A stretch of 64,000 bases of DNA from Flavobacteriales bacterium (GTDB lineage Bacteria; Bacteroidota; Bacteroidia; Flavobacteriales_E; Vicingaceae): positions 62,001-126,000 of the forward strand of contig JABWCF010000006.1 of assembly GCA_013359255.1 (NCBI GenBank). Direction: 5' to 3'. Position numbers and translations under genes: made by a program. Position 1 is the first letter of the stretch, and each line of letters opens with the position of its first letter. The notes under the pieces were generated by a model. It had not been told where the DNA came from and ran no database searches. It saw only the letters and a program-made list of their open reading frames with translations. Shown here in pieces: positions 53,011 through 63,328 of this stretch.

Positions 53011-54291
53011 ATGCATTTAGCCCCATTATCAGAACGAATGCGTCCGAAAAACCTGAACGAATTTATTGGTCAGGCTCATTTGGTGGGTCCAAACGGAATT
53101 ATCCGAAAAGTAATTGAAAACGGCATGGTTCCTTCTATTATTTTTTGGGGACCACCAGGAGTTGGAAAAACCACCTTAGCCCAAATTATAGCCAACGAAG
53201 TAAAGCAGCCTTTCTACACCTTAAGTGCCATTAATTCCGGAGTAAAAGACATTCGCGAAATCATTGAAAAAGCCCAAAACACCCAATTTTTCAATACACA
53301 ACGCCCAATATTATTTATAGACGAAATACATCGTTTTAGCAAATCGCAACAAGATTCCTTGTTGGGTGCTGTAGAAAAAGGCATAGTAACCCTTATTGGA
53401 GCTACTACTGAAAACCCCAGTTTTGAGGTTATTCCCGCACTACTCTCTCGCTGCCAAGTTTATACACTCGAATCATTGGGAAAAGACGAACTACTTTCTC
53501 TATTAACTTCAGTTATAAAAGAGGATGTTCTGCTTAAAAAGAAAAAAATAACCTTCAACGAATATAATGCTCTACTTAGCTTATCCGGTGGAGATGCCAG
53601 AAAACTGCTGAATCTGCTAGAAATTACAGTAAACCACTTTAAAGAAGATGATGAAATACTGATTACAAATGTCCTTGTTACAGAAATAGCTCAGCAACAA
53701 TTGGCTCGCTACGATAAAAACGGAGAAATGCACTATGATATAATCAGTGCCTTTATTAAATCCATACGCGGTAGCGACCCCAATGCTGCTGTTTATTGGC
53801 TTGCTCGCATGGTAGAAGGAGGAGAAGACCCTCTGTTTATTGCCCGTAGAATGCTCATTCTTTCATCGGAAGACATAGGGAACGCAAACCCTACCGCTTT
53901 GGCAATTGCTAACAACTGTTTTCAAGCCGTTAGTGTAGTAGGTTGGCCTGAATCCAGAATTATACTTTCTCAAACAGCTATTTATTTAGCAACCTCACCT
54001 AAGAGTAATGCTGCTTACATGGCTATCAACACCGCTCAGGAACAAGTAAAAAAAACTGGCGGATTGCCTGTACCCCTGCATCTACGAAATGCTCCAACCA
54101 AACTAATGAAAGAATTGGGTTATGGAAAAGAATATCAGTACTCTCATCTTTACAAGGGCAATTTTTCTGAACAAGAATATTTGCCGGAAACTCTATCCGG
54201 AACCATATTTTACGAACCTGGCAACAACAAACGAGAAGAAGAAATTAAAAACAACCTTAGGAAATTGTGGCAGAACAAATACAAATACTAG
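53011..54291 (+). CDS. rarA: Replication-associated recombination protein A (MgsA/Mgs1 type)
   Basis: RarA is an AAA+ ATPase related to clamp loaders that acts at stalled replication forks. The 426-residue form starts [20 protein letters not shown], matching family N-termini. Walker [10 protein letters not shown] is at 47-55, Walker B with DEIHRFS at 104-110, and [10 protein letters not shown] and the LSRCQVY arginine-finger area follow. The C-terminal tetramerisation domain has [21 protein letters not shown] (landmark [15 protein letters not shown]). A GTG start at 52960 would add 17 residues but lies upstream of a -7 box. Confidence 0.93.
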   Translation: MHLAPLSERMRPKNLNEFIGQAHLVGPNGIIRKVIENGMVPSIIFWGPPGVGKTTLAQIIANEVKQPFYTLSAINSGVKDIREIIEKAQNTQFFNTQRPILFIDEIHRFSKSQQDSLLGAVEKGIVTLIGATTENPSFEVIPALLSRCQVYTLESLGKDELLSLLTSVIKEDVLLKKKKITFNEYNALLSLSGGDARKLLNLLEITVNHFKEDDEILITNVLVTEIAQQQLARYDKNGEMHYDIISAFIKSIRGSDPNAAVYWLARMVEGGEDPLFIARRMLILSSEDIGNANPTALAIANNCFQAVSVVGWPESRIILSQTAIYLATSPKSNAAYMAINTAQEQVKKTGGLPVPLHLRNAPTKLMKELGYGKEYQYSHLYKGNFSEQEYLPETLSGTIFYEPGNNKREEEIKNNLRKLWQNKYKY

Positions 54292-54339
54292 CATACTAAA
54301 AGGTTTTGCTTAAATTTATGCACTTAAATTTCTGTTTCA

Positions 54340-55935
54340 ATGAAAAACAAAATATTCATTACCCTTCTCTTTGTTGGAATTCTTTCATTGGCCTGTCGCA
54401 AAAAAGGAGCTAAACCTAACTGGGAAATAGATTCCCTACTTCCTCTTTTCGAAACCAGCCTGAGTATTGCCGATATCGCAGGAAAGGATTATGTTAAAAA
54501 CAACCCCGATAATTCCGTATCAGTTGTTTTTAAAGAAAATTTCTACGATTTAAATATTGATTCTTTAGTTCAAATTCCAGATACCATTATTACAGAACAA
54601 TTGAACATTCCTTTTAATATGAATGCTAGCCCTGGTACCACTTTTTATTCTAGTAATGAAACTACAAAATACAATTTAGGACAGGTAGAACTGAACAAAG
54701 CAATTATAGAATCGGGTGTAGCCGAAATTGAATTCGTTTCTTCTGTTCAGGAAAAAACAATTATTACATACTCCCTACCTTGTGCCACAAAAAACGGAGC
54801 CATCCTGGAATTAACCGAATACGTTCCAAAACCACCGTTAAATAGCTCTATTACCATAAAAAAAACCATCGACTTGTCGGGCTATACCATCGATTTACGC
54901 AGCCCAACTTTTAATAATGTAAATACCATTTACACACAAGTAAATGCCAAGGTAGACCCAACAGCCGATGGCCCTGTAACCGTAGGCCCATCCACTATTT
55001 TAAAAGTAAAAAACCATTTCAAAGACATTGTGCCTTATTATGTTAAAGGATATTTTGGAAAACACAATATGGCCTTTGGTCCGGAACAAAATACTTTTAG
55101 TGGTTTGCAAAATATTATAAGCGGAACAGTTGATTTGGAAGATGTGATAGTAAAAATCAATATCCATAATGCATTTGGTATAGATGCTAAAGCAAAAATA
55201 ACTCAATTAGCTTCTATTAATAACAAAAACAGCACACAAGTAAATTTAAATCATACTATAATCGGAAATACTATTTTTATTAATAGAGCAACCGAAATCA
55301 ATGGAAACCCTCCGGTACAATATACCTATTTTAGTGAATTGCTAAACGCACAAAACTCAAACACTGATGCAATGCTAGAAATTATTCCTGATGCTTTTCT
55401 ATATGGGTTAAATATGGAGATAAACCCTCTTGGAAACGTATCAAACGGAAACGATTTTATGTTTAAAAATTACCCCTTGGAAGCCACCCTTGAAATAGAG
55501 GTGCCTCTTTCGTTTAAATCAAACACCCTTACCATTCAAAATATTTCGCCCATTAATATTGCATTCAACGAAAACGAAACAAAACTAAATGAAGGCTCCT
55601 TTTTACTTTTTGCAGAAAATGGTTTTCCTATGGAAACACAACTTACTCTTGAATTAATGGATCAAAATAACAAGGTACTTTCAAATATCCCCATCGACAA
55701 AGGAATACCTGCAGCACCCGTAAACACATCGTTTGTAGTAACCGAGCCGGCCAAAGAGAAGATTGCCATACGATTGAATAAGGAAAATACCGACCTGCTT
55801 TACAAGGCTGAAAAAATAAGAGTAAAAGCATCTTTTACAACTATTCCTCAAAGCTCTTTTATTAAAATTTACAACCATTATCAACTAAAATTACAAATGG
55901 TAGCCGATGCCAATATGCATGTATTTTTAAAATAG
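54340..55935 (+). CDS. Large beta-rich lipoprotein, unknown
   Basis: The 531-residue protein begins with a lipoprotein signal peptide (TLLFVGILSLAC, Cys19) followed by RKKGAKPNWEIDSLLPLFE. The rest is beta-rich with few charged clusters and looks like several immunoglobulin-like or beta-sandwich repeats. No catalytic motif is visible. The following gene encodes a probable outer membrane barrel starting 6 nt later, so the two form an operon and may act together at the outer membrane. Bacteroidota carry similar two-gene sets of unknown role (recollection). Confidence 0.8.
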   Translation: MKNKIFITLLFVGILSLACRKKGAKPNWEIDSLLPLFETSLSIADIAGKDYVKNNPDNSVSVVFKENFYDLNIDSLVQIPDTIITEQLNIPFNMNASPGTTFYSSNETTKYNLGQVELNKAIIESGVAEIEFVSSVQEKTIITYSLPCATKNGAILELTEYVPKPPLNSSITIKKTIDLSGYTIDLRSPTFNNVNTIYTQVNAKVDPTADGPVTVGPSTILKVKNHFKDIVPYYVKGYFGKHNMAFGPEQNTFSGLQNIISGTVDLEDVIVKINIHNAFGIDAKAKITQLASINNKNSTQVNLNHTIIGNTIFINRATEINGNPPVQYTYFSELLNAQNSNTDAMLEIIPDAFLYGLNMEINPLGNVSNGNDFMFKNYPLEATLEIEVPLSFKSNTLTIQNISPINIAFNENETKLNEGSFLLFAENGFPMETQLTLELMDQNNKVLSNIPIDKGIPAAPVNTSFVVTEPAKEKIAIRLNKENTDLLYKAEKIRVKASFTTIPQSSFIKIYNHYQLKLQMVADANMHVFLK

Positions 55936-55941
55936 AAAAAG

Positions 55942-57195
55942 ATGTTTCGAATTTTCATTCTACTTTCCTTTTTGTTTTTTGGTATAAATACAAAAATTTA
56001 CGCTCAACTGAATGATGAATATTTTCAGCAATCTAAAAATTCGACCGGAGCCTACTCTTCATTCAATGCCAATTCAAATGCTTTTACTAACGGATTTCTA
56101 TCAGCATTTTACAATGGTAGCTTCATAGACAGTACCACCAAAACAGAGGTAAGTAAAAAGCTAAAAAACACCAACCGCTTTGGATTCGATTACACCATTC
56201 ATGTTTGGGGCATGGCTTCAATAGACACCTTCTTAAATAAAACAGGCTATTCTTTTGTAGCAGGCATACAACACACAGAACATATCGATATGCGTTTTAG
56301 CAAAGACTTATTTAACCTTGCTTTTTTCGGAAACAAATCTTTTGCAGGCAAAACAGCCGATGCCGGAAATTTTTCTTTCAACCAACTCCGCTATCAGGAA
56401 TTTTTTGTTGGATACTTTAAGCAAACCGAAAAGTTTGGTCGACTATTAAACGAAGGGTTTACCATATCGTTTGTGAAAGGCGAAAAAAATGCCGCTATAA
56501 AAATTCCGGAAGCCAGCATTTATACGCAAGAAGAAGGTAGAGAAATTTCGCTGGCTATGCAATATGAATACGCATCTTCCGATACCTCAAAAAAAGGAAT
56601 TAAGGCACTAAACGGTTGGGGATTGGCTTCCGATTATTTTACCGAAATTCCCATAGGAGATTGTGATAAAATGCGATTTGAGTTTACCGATTTAGGATTT
56701 ATCTTTTGGAACAAAAAAGCCTTTACAATTACGACTGATACTTCTTTTGTATTTAACGGTTTGAAAATTGATCATATTTTAGATTGGAAAGACAGTGTTA
56801 ACACCAGTTTAAACAATGACTCTCTGATTAATCAATTAAATCAAAAAACAGAATTTAATCATTACGCAATTGCGTTGCCCACTTCAGTTCATTTTTATTA
56901 TCAAAAAAACTTTAACGATAAAGTAATGATAAAAGGTGGGGCAATGATGCGTTTTTTTGCAAATTATACTCCCCTTTTATATTGTAAATTTGAATACTAT
57001 CCTACCACATCTCTTTGTCTCAACTGGCGTTTTGCCTATGGAGGGTACGGCAAACTTACTTTTGGAATGGGTGCAGATAAATTGTTTTTAAAAAAATATG
57101 CGTTATCTGTAGGTACTCAGCATATAGAGGGTTTACTATCTAAGACTACCAGTGGAATAAATGCTTATGCTGGGTTTAAAGTTTACTTCAAATAA
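55942..57195 (+). CDS. Outer membrane barrel-like protein, DUF5723-like
   Basis: The 417-residue protein has a signal peptide (IFILLSFLFFGINTKIYAQ) and a body of alternating aromatic and polar residues typical of outer membrane beta barrels, ending with GINAYAGFKVYFK. The overall pattern (asymmetric FGFDYTIHVWGMASI, WGLASDYFTEIP, EYYPTTSLCLNWRFAYGG) resembles the DUF5723 family of Bacteroidota. That assignment is from memory. It is coupled to the lipoprotein gene upstream, and its end overlaps the end of the converging membrane protein gene by 13 nt. Confidence 0.72.
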   Translation: MFRIFILLSFLFFGINTKIYAQLNDEYFQQSKNSTGAYSSFNANSNAFTNGFLSAFYNGSFIDSTTKTEVSKKLKNTNRFGFDYTIHVWGMASIDTFLNKTGYSFVAGIQHTEHIDMRFSKDLFNLAFFGNKSFAGKTADAGNFSFNQLRYQEFFVGYFKQTEKFGRLLNEGFTISFVKGEKNAAIKIPEASIYTQEEGREISLAMQYEYASSDTSKKGIKALNGWGLASDYFTEIPIGDCDKMRFEFTDLGFIFWNKKAFTITTDTSFVFNGLKIDHILDWKDSVNTSLNNDSLINQLNQKTEFNHYAIALPTSVHFYYQKNFNDKVMIKGGAMMRFFANYTPLLYCKFEYYPTTSLCLNWRFAYGGYGKLTFGMGADKLFLKKYALSVGTQHIEGLLSKTTSGINAYAGFKVYFK

Positions 57196-58580
57196 ACATA
57201 CTTCTGTTCGGGCAATTTAAAATACGCTGTATTCAATTGCTTCTGCGATAAAACTTCATTCGGATTTATATACAAAAAAATGTCTTTTTGTTCTAACACT
57301 TCATTGTTCACCGTATTATTTTCTCTTTCAATAAATATGGTTACGCTTTGTTCGGCATCATCAAAAGAGGATAGAATTATACTTTCCATGGAATAAGCCC
57401 ATGGAATAAGTCCGTTTTTGCTGCTTAACGTATCAAATTTTAATATTGCTTTATTTACACCTTGCTCTCTGGCTTGTTGAATATTTATTCGAACATTTTC
57501 TATTCTTTGTTTTTGATGTTTCCCAATGAGTGCAACATCCCTAAATTTTAAAAATAAAACACCTGAAAGTAAGAGCATAACTGAAATATTAAACCACTTT
57601 TTCTTTTCGTAAAGGATATCATGAAAAAGAGGTAGAGAGCAAAGAAAAGCAAGAGGAGCAAAGGCTTTTCCAAGCACCACTGCACTTTCTCCTTCTATGT
57701 ATACAATTGCAGCCAACAACCATATAGTAAGTACAGATATGAAAAGAATAATTGCTTTTTCAATGCCTCTTTTAAATAAATAAAAAATGAGAGCAGCACC
57801 AAATAAAACCACAGCCAAAAGATAGATGCTTGTACTTTGCCACGTATGAATATAAAAAAAATGAGCCGAAGGTGCCGTAAATACTTCTGGCAAATAAGAG
57901 AAAACAGAAAATGCTTTACGATAGCCCGTGTATTCGTTGGCATTTATCGATTTAGCCATAAAAGGTCTTACCACGTAAAACAAAAAGGACACACAGGCAA
58001 GTAAAGCGAGTACCCATTTTTCCTTCTTTTCGGTTAATTCAAAGAGTTTGTACAACAGTAAAGGAAGAATCAGAAATATTGTAATGGGATGTGTTAGATA
58101 GCAAATATAAATCAATATTAAAGATAAGCCATACCTTATTACACGATGCTTTATTACTTCGGAAAAGAGCACAGCATATAAAATGCAAACGTATGCCATG
58201 CCTAAATATACCTCTGTAGCAGGGTAATAAAAGGTGTCGCGGGTGCATAAAATTAATGAGAAAATAAGCAACCATGCCGCAGCATCGCTTTTTAAACCAT
58301 ATACAATAAGCAAAAAAATAAGGTAAAATAACAGTGCATAAGAAACCGAAAATGCAGCAATTACCAAGTATAAAGAAAGTTTCAGTTTAATAAAAAGAAG
58401 AGGCAATAGTAACACAGGGTATCCTCCTTCTCTTCCTGTTATAAATAGTGTTTGATGATTAATCAGATCGAACAGGTATTTTGCTGAATCTATAAATACA
58501 ATGCGTTCGGTAGCGTAGTAAACCGATAATACGGCATATATTATAAAAAAAAGATGACCAACATAACGAATTCCAAACAT
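57183..58580 (-). CDS. Polytopic membrane protein, possible GT-C-type glycosyltransferase
   Basis: The 465-residue protein has about ten transmembrane helices in residues 5-350 and a soluble C-terminal part of about 110 residues. The first loop contains ATERIVFIDSAKYLFDLI with an acidic residue, and FYYPATEVYLGMAYV in the third loop. The layout resembles GT-C glycosyltransferases (such as ArnT-like or DUF6056-type proteins), but no diagnostic DD or DxD motif is clear, so the role is open. It starts 3 nt after the T9SS propeller gene and shares its operon. Confidence 0.65.
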   Translation of the reverse strand: MFGIRYVGHLFFIIYAVLSVYYATERIVFIDSAKYLFDLINHQTLFITGREGGYPVLLLPLLFIKLKLSLYLVIAAFSVSYALLFYLIFLLIVYGLKSDAAAWLLIFSLILCTRDTFYYPATEVYLGMAYVCILYAVLFSEVIKHRVIRYGLSLILIYICYLTHPITIFLILPLLLYKLFELTEKKEKWVLALLACVSFLFYVVRPFMAKSINANEYTGYRKAFSVFSYLPEVFTAPSAHFFYIHTWQSTSIYLLAVVLFGAALIFYLFKRGIEKAIILFISVLTIWLLAAIVYIEGESAVVLGKAFAPLAFLCSLPLFHDILYEKKKWFNISVMLLLSGVLFLKFRDVALIGKHQKQRIENVRINIQQAREQGVNKAILKFDTLSSKNGLIPWAYSMESIILSSFDDAEQSVTIFIERENNTVNNEVLEQKDIFLYINPNEVLSQKQLNTAYFKLPEQKYVYLK

Positions 58581-58583
58581 ATG

Positions 58584-60098
58584 CTACTTAACAACCGAAA
58601 TAGTGGATGTAATTTTTTTCTGATATAGGCTCTCATTACCGGTGTTATAGGTAATATGCATAAAATAAATTCCGGCAGGCCACTCTGAAAGAGGTATTTG
58701 AAAAGATGGAGAGGTTTGATTTTTTATACTATACACAATACTCCCAACTTGTGAATAGAAAGAAACCGAGGCATTAAAAGAGGTTTCTCTTAAAAAGTCT
58801 AAATCTACTTGTAAATAGTCTGCTGCAGGTTGAGGAAAAATGTTGTAGTAAATATTACTCTGATAAGATTGAATAGAAATGTGTACATGATTCGTGTCGT
58901 GATAAACTTCTGCCGGAGCATTTTGATATGAATAAAACCCATCGTATTTTGTTTTTATAAAAAATACATCGTTGTTTCCATTTCCAAAACTATTCGTAGT
59001 TGCCACTATTGCTTGCCCTCCCTGCTTGGCAGGTATTATGGAGTACCCTCTTTCGTATTCGAGCCAGCCGTACGTGGTAAGTTGAGTAATAAGTTTTCCG
59101 GGAGTAATTCGCATAAAAAAAACATCTTCGTAACCGGCACCAATAATTGAATAGGAGTAACCTGTAAGGATGTAGTCGCTGCCATTATCTATGTTTATAG
59201 AAAACCATTCCTCATCGCCATCGGGGCCATGCACTCGATGGGTCCAAAGAGTATCACCCAACGTATCGGTACGTATAATATAAAAATCGCGGTTCACCGC
59301 TCCAAAGTTTTCGGTATATCCGGCCAATGCAAGGGTTTGATCGTTACTGTTATAATAGAGAGAATGGGCTACATCGTTTTTAATTCCTCCGTAGGTTTTA
59401 GTAAAAAGAGTATCGCCCGTTTGGTTGGTTCGCACTAAAAAAACATCGAACATTCCTTTTCCTTTGCTTTCGGTTGCTCCAACAAGCACATAACTACTAT
59501 CGGAGATCTGAACCACATCTTTTGCAAAATCCTGCAAAGGGCCTCCATATTTTTTTTCCCATTCAAATTGTCCGTTCGCAGAAATTTTAACCAGCCACAT
59601 ATCGTTTTCTCCGTTTGTACTACTAAATGTTTCTCCGGCAATAATGTAACCTCCATCAAAGGTGCCTTGAATAGAATGGGCAAAATCCCAGGCGTTGCCC
59701 CCGAAGGTTTTTGTCCAGAGTGTATCGCCCAGCAAATTAATTTTAAGCACATACGCATCGTATCCTCCGCTTCCGTAAGTATTAGTATAACCGGTAATCA
59801 CACAGGTTCCATCGTTAAAACATTTAATACAGTTTGCCCCTTCGGTATTATTTCCTCCATACACCTTGCTCCATATATATTTACCGAGTGAATCGATTCG
59901 AATAATATATACATCGCTACTTCCGTTTCCAAAACTGCCCGAAGAACCTACCAAAATAAATCCGCTATCGGGTGTTTGTGCAAGCGAATGCCCCACTTCA
60001 TCGCCATAACTACCGTATGCGTATGCAAAAGCGGTGTCCTGCGAGTATACACAACCGACTAAAAGAGCAGAAAGGATAAGAAGTAGGATTTTTCTCAT
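58584..60098 (-). CDS. Secreted beta-propeller-like repeat protein with T9SS tail
   Basis: The 504-residue protein has a signal peptide with a possible lipoprotein-like cysteine (LLILSALLVGCVYSQ; cleavage after YSQ is more likely). Seven to eight repeats of about 48 residues follow with the pattern DGGYIIxGxTxSxGxGxxDxxLVKIxxxGxxxWxKxYGG, which forms a beta-propeller. The last 85 residues (YNIFPQPAADYLQVDLDF, ending YQKKI) are a T9SS type A tail, so it is exported across the outer membrane. Ligand unknown. A -7-like box TACATTTA lies at 60110-60103, 4 nt before the start. Confidence 0.88.
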   Translation of the reverse strand: MRKILLLILSALLVGCVYSQDTAFAYAYGSYGDEVGHSLAQTPDSGFILVGSSGSFGNGSSDVYIIRIDSLGKYIWSKVYGGNNTEGANCIKCFNDGTCVITGYTNTYGSGGYDAYVLKINLLGDTLWTKTFGGNAWDFAHSIQGTFDGGYIIAGETFSSTNGENDMWLVKISANGQFEWEKKYGGPLQDFAKDVVQISDSSYVLVGATESKGKGMFDVFLVRTNQTGDTLFTKTYGGIKNDVAHSLYYNSNDQTLALAGYTENFGAVNRDFYIIRTDTLGDTLWTHRVHGPDGDEEWFSINIDNGSDYILTGYSYSIIGAGYEDVFFMRITPGKLITQLTTYGWLEYERGYSIIPAKQGGQAIVATTNSFGNGNNDVFFIKTKYDGFYSYQNAPAEVYHDTNHVHISIQSYQSNIYYNIFPQPAADYLQVDLDFLRETSFNASVSFYSQVGSIVYSIKNQTSPSFQIPLSEWPAGIYFMHITYNTGNESLYQKKITSTISVVK

Positions 60099-60127
60099 AG
60101 GGTAAATGTACTAATTTTATGAAATTG

Positions 60128-63100
60128 CTACGAAGCTAATTCTATTGTTTCATTTTTATATACCAGCAATCCTTTATCTACACTATAACCCATTTGTTTA
60201 TACAACGCCATATATTCTTTAACTTGTGTAATATGTTTTTCTTGTTTTTCTCCTGTTTTAAAATCTATTAAAACCACTATGTTTTCTTTCTGTAATACTT
60301 TATCGGGAATGTACAAGCGACTGTGTGATAATATAGCGGCCTCTGACCTTGCCGTGTAGCCAGATGAAAGATATTTTTCTATTTCTGATTTTTCCCAAAG
60401 TAAAAGAGCCAGTTCTATGATTTTCTTAAAAATTTCAGGGCTTATATTTTCTGCGTTTTCCACTTTTTGAATAGAAGAAGCGGAATCGGCTTCTTGTAAT
60501 AAACGATGTATTAGAATACCGTACGTTCTCGCGTCAAAATAATCTAAGACATTCCATTCGTTGGGAGCTTGCCTGCTTATACTAATTTTTTGTTGCCAAT
60601 TTGCACTCTGCACAAATTCTAACTCCTGTTGTATTATCTGCTCGTTTTTGTTTTTATCTTTCTCTTTTTTATCATTCTGTTTAAATTTTTCTTTTTTACC
60701 AAATGTGTACTGATTTTGCTCGTTGTTGAATAACTCTTTTTTCAATAAAAAATTTGAGATGAATTTATTCACAGAGAAGGAACCTCCTTCGGTGTTTGAA
60801 CTTTTTTTAGATTCCGGAATGCGATTACACAAAATATAAAGTCTGTTTACCGGGCGGGTAAATGCAACGTACATCTCGTTTACCAAATCGCGTTTGCTTT
60901 GGGTTGCTTCTAATTTGTACTCATCAGCTAAATCTGTATCTTCTAACGCTTTATTTCCTTTTACAAGCAGATATGGAAAGGTTATATCGTTTTTCAGCAC
61001 GTTTTCTGCCCAAAAGAATTCTTTTTGCCTTCGTTCTCTTTTATTGGCATAAAAATATATTACCACCGGAAATTCTAATCCTTTCGATTTGTGTACAGTT
61101 AACAAAGTAACAGCATTTGTATTCTCTGGTATTTTTACGCTTATTCTTTCTGCACTATCATTCCACCAATCTATAAATGCTGGAATATCGTTCCCCGATC
61201 GCTTTGAAAAGTCATTCACGGCATCTACAAAGCAAAGTAAGTATGCATCGTGGTTTTCAATTTTTAAGAAATGTTTTATTATGTATTCGCATTGTTCGGG
61301 TAAGGAGAGGGAAGTTATTTCTTCTACCTCTATTTCATCTTTCGTAATTTCTTTTATAAATTTTTTAATTGGAAGTTTTGCCTTTTTGGTTGTCAGTGCC
61401 ATAGCTGTTAATTTTTCCGGCATATTCATGTAATCGAGGTACGACTTAATAAAAACTACTCGAGAAGTAATATCGTAAGGAGTTGATAATAATTTTAAGG
61501 TGGCGATAACCCATTTAACAGCTAAAGAGGAAAACACTAATAAACTATCGGGCGATATGACATTTATTTTAATACTTGTTAAGTAATCGGCCACGCTCAC
61601 TCCTTCTTTGTTTGTAGAAGTAATAACAGCTATCTCTTTATAAGAATATCCATCGACCAACAGTTCTTTCAGTATTTCATTCAGTTTTAAAAAATAATCT
61701 TCTTCGGCCAACGAAGTTTTTTGCGGAAATAGATTAATTTGTACATACCCTCCCGTATTTTTAGGATTAAACGTTTGTTCTACCTCTTTGTAAAGGCTTT
61801 GAATATCTTCCGAACTTTGAGCAATCAACGAAAAGAATTGATTGTTAAAATCTATAATTTCACAACAGGAGCGATAGTTTGACGATAATTTCTTTTCCTG
61901 GTAATTTCGTTGCAGGGTGGCTTCTTTTTCTAAAATCAGTTCGGGCGAATCGGGAGGGTAAATCTGCGGTAATTCGGTAAACTGCTCGCTTACTCCACCC
62001 CTCCACCGATAAATGGATTGCTTGGCATCGCCCACCAACATATTAAAATAACCGCCTGCCAGCGAATTCTCTACCAATGGAAGCAGGTTTTGCCATTGCA
62101 GCACAGAGGTATCCTGAAATTCATCTATCATAATATGGTGATAATGTTCGCCCATTCTTTCGTAAATAAAAGGCACTGGCTCGCTAATTACCACATCGTT
62201 TATTAGTTTATTAAAATGAGCTAAAAGGAGTAGATTATTTTCGCTTTGCAATTCATTAATATATTTTTCTACGTAGCCAATGAGCGATAAGGCATATAAA
62301 TGTTTTTGTGCAGAATTTGCAATGTAATAGGTGGAATAATTTTGGGTTACATGCCCATTTATTTCATTAAACAGCCTAATGAGCTCTGGTGTAATTTCTT
62401 TAATCACTTCCTGTTCTTCTTTATTGGCTTTAGTGGCATATAAAATTTGTTTACTTACCATAGTACAAACCGTATCGGTAGGAAAATAATTTTCGCTTCG
62501 TCCTTCAACAATGTAAGTAAAATATTTGGGTAAACCCTTCGATTCTCCGCCTGCATAACAAGAAAAATTAAGACCCTTTTCTTGTATTTTACTTAATGCT
62601 ATTTTTGCTCGTGAAGAAATAAAATGCTCAAAATTTTCAGTAACCCTTTTAAGATGTTCGTTTAGCATTTTAAACTTTTCAAAATCTGCTTTTTTAAGAG
62701 TTTCTACTTTACTTTCGTTGTTTTCGTTAAACAAAATCGTTTTTACAAATTCAAGTACACTTATCCGGGGCGACCATGATTTTTCTTCTTCCATTCTTGA
62801 AATGGCAAATTCCGTAAGGGTTTGAGTAATGTATTCGTTTTCTCCAATTTGTTCTATAAGTAAATCTACGGCTTGTTCCAAAATATCGTCTTTATCTAAA
62901 TAAACTTCAAAATTTACAGGCAAATGAAGATCGCGGGCAAACGCACGCACCACTCGGTGTGTAAACTTATCGATGGTGCTTATAGAGAAATCGGAATACT
63001 GATGTAATATTGCTTTTAGTATCGTTCTGCTTTTTTCTTTTATTATTTTTTCTGGCAAACCCGTTTCCTCTTCAATCTGTTTTAGTAGATGAGTGTTTTT

Positions 63101-63328
63101 TTCTCCTTGTCCATTTTCCGCAGCAAACTCTCTTAGGGCATTTAATATCCGTTCTTTCATTTCGGCCGATGCCTTATTGGTAAAGGTTATAGCAAGGATA
63201 TGCCTGAAATAATCGGCACTATGGGCGGTAAGCAGCAGTTTAATAAATTCCTTTACCAAGGTAAAAGTTTTTCCGGAGCCGGCTGATGAGCGATACACCA
63301 CAAAATTTTTGTTTGTCTTATAGCTCAT
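60128..63328 (-). CDS. AddA/RecB-like UvrD-family helicase-nuclease
   Basis: The 1066-residue protein is a superfamily 1 helicase for double-strand break repair. Walker A is SAGSGKTF at about residues 15-22. Walker B with DEFQDTS is in the middle, and motif III QSIYRWRGG and motif V (VTLLTVHKSKGLEFP, landmark TVHKSKGLEFPVV) follow. The last 50 residues carry a RecB-type nuclease motif: Asp1022, Lys1024 (IDFKTG) and Gln1035. It is the AddA-type half; an AddB partner is not in the window. Its ATG overlaps the miaA end by 11 nt. Confidence 0.93.
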   Translation of the reverse strand: MSYKTNKNFVVYRSSAGSGKTFTLVKEFIKLLLTAHSADYFRHILAITFTNKASAEMKERILNALREFAAENGQGEKNTHLLKQIEEETGLPEKIIKEKSRTILKAILHQYSDFSISTIDKFTHRVVRAFARDLHLPVNFEVYLDKDDILEQAVDLLIEQIGENEYITQTLTEFAISRMEEEKSWSPRISVLEFVKTILFNENNESKVETLKKADFEKFKMLNEHLKRVTENFEHFISSRAKIALSKIQEKGLNFSCYAGGESKGLPKYFTYIVEGRSENYFPTDTVCTMVSKQILYATKANKEEQEVIKEITPELIRLFNEINGHVTQNYSTYYIANSAQKHLYALSLIGYVEKYINELQSENNLLLLAHFNKLINDVVISEPVPFIYERMGEHYHHIMIDEFQDTSVLQWQNLLPLVENSLAGGYFNMLVGDAKQSIYRWRGGVSEQFTELPQIYPPDSPELILEKEATLQRNYQEKKLSSNYRSCCEIIDFNNQFFSLIAQSSEDIQSLYKEVEQTFNPKNTGGYVQINLFPQKTSLAEEDYFLKLNEILKELLVDGYSYKEIAVITSTNKEGVSVADYLTSIKINVISPDSLLVFSSLAVKWVIATLKLLSTPYDITSRVVFIKSYLDYMNMPEKLTAMALTTKKAKLPIKKFIKEITKDEIEVEEITSLSLPEQCEYIIKHFLKIENHDAYLLCFVDAVNDFSKRSGNDIPAFIDWWNDSAERISVKIPENTNAVTLLTVHKSKGLEFPVVIYFYANKRERRQKEFFWAENVLKNDITFPYLLVKGNKALEDTDLADEYKLEATQSKRDLVNEMYVAFTRPVNRLYILCNRIPESKKSSNTEGGSFSVNKFISNFLLKKELFNNEQNQYTFGKKEKFKQNDKKEKDKNKNEQIIQQELEFVQSANWQQKISISRQAPNEWNVLDYFDARTYGILIHRLLQEADSASSIQKVENAENISPEIFKKIIELALLLWEKSEIEKYLSSGYTARSEAAILSHSRLYIPDKVLQKENIVVLIDFKTGEKQEKHITQVKEYMALYKQMGYSVDKGLLVYKNETIELAS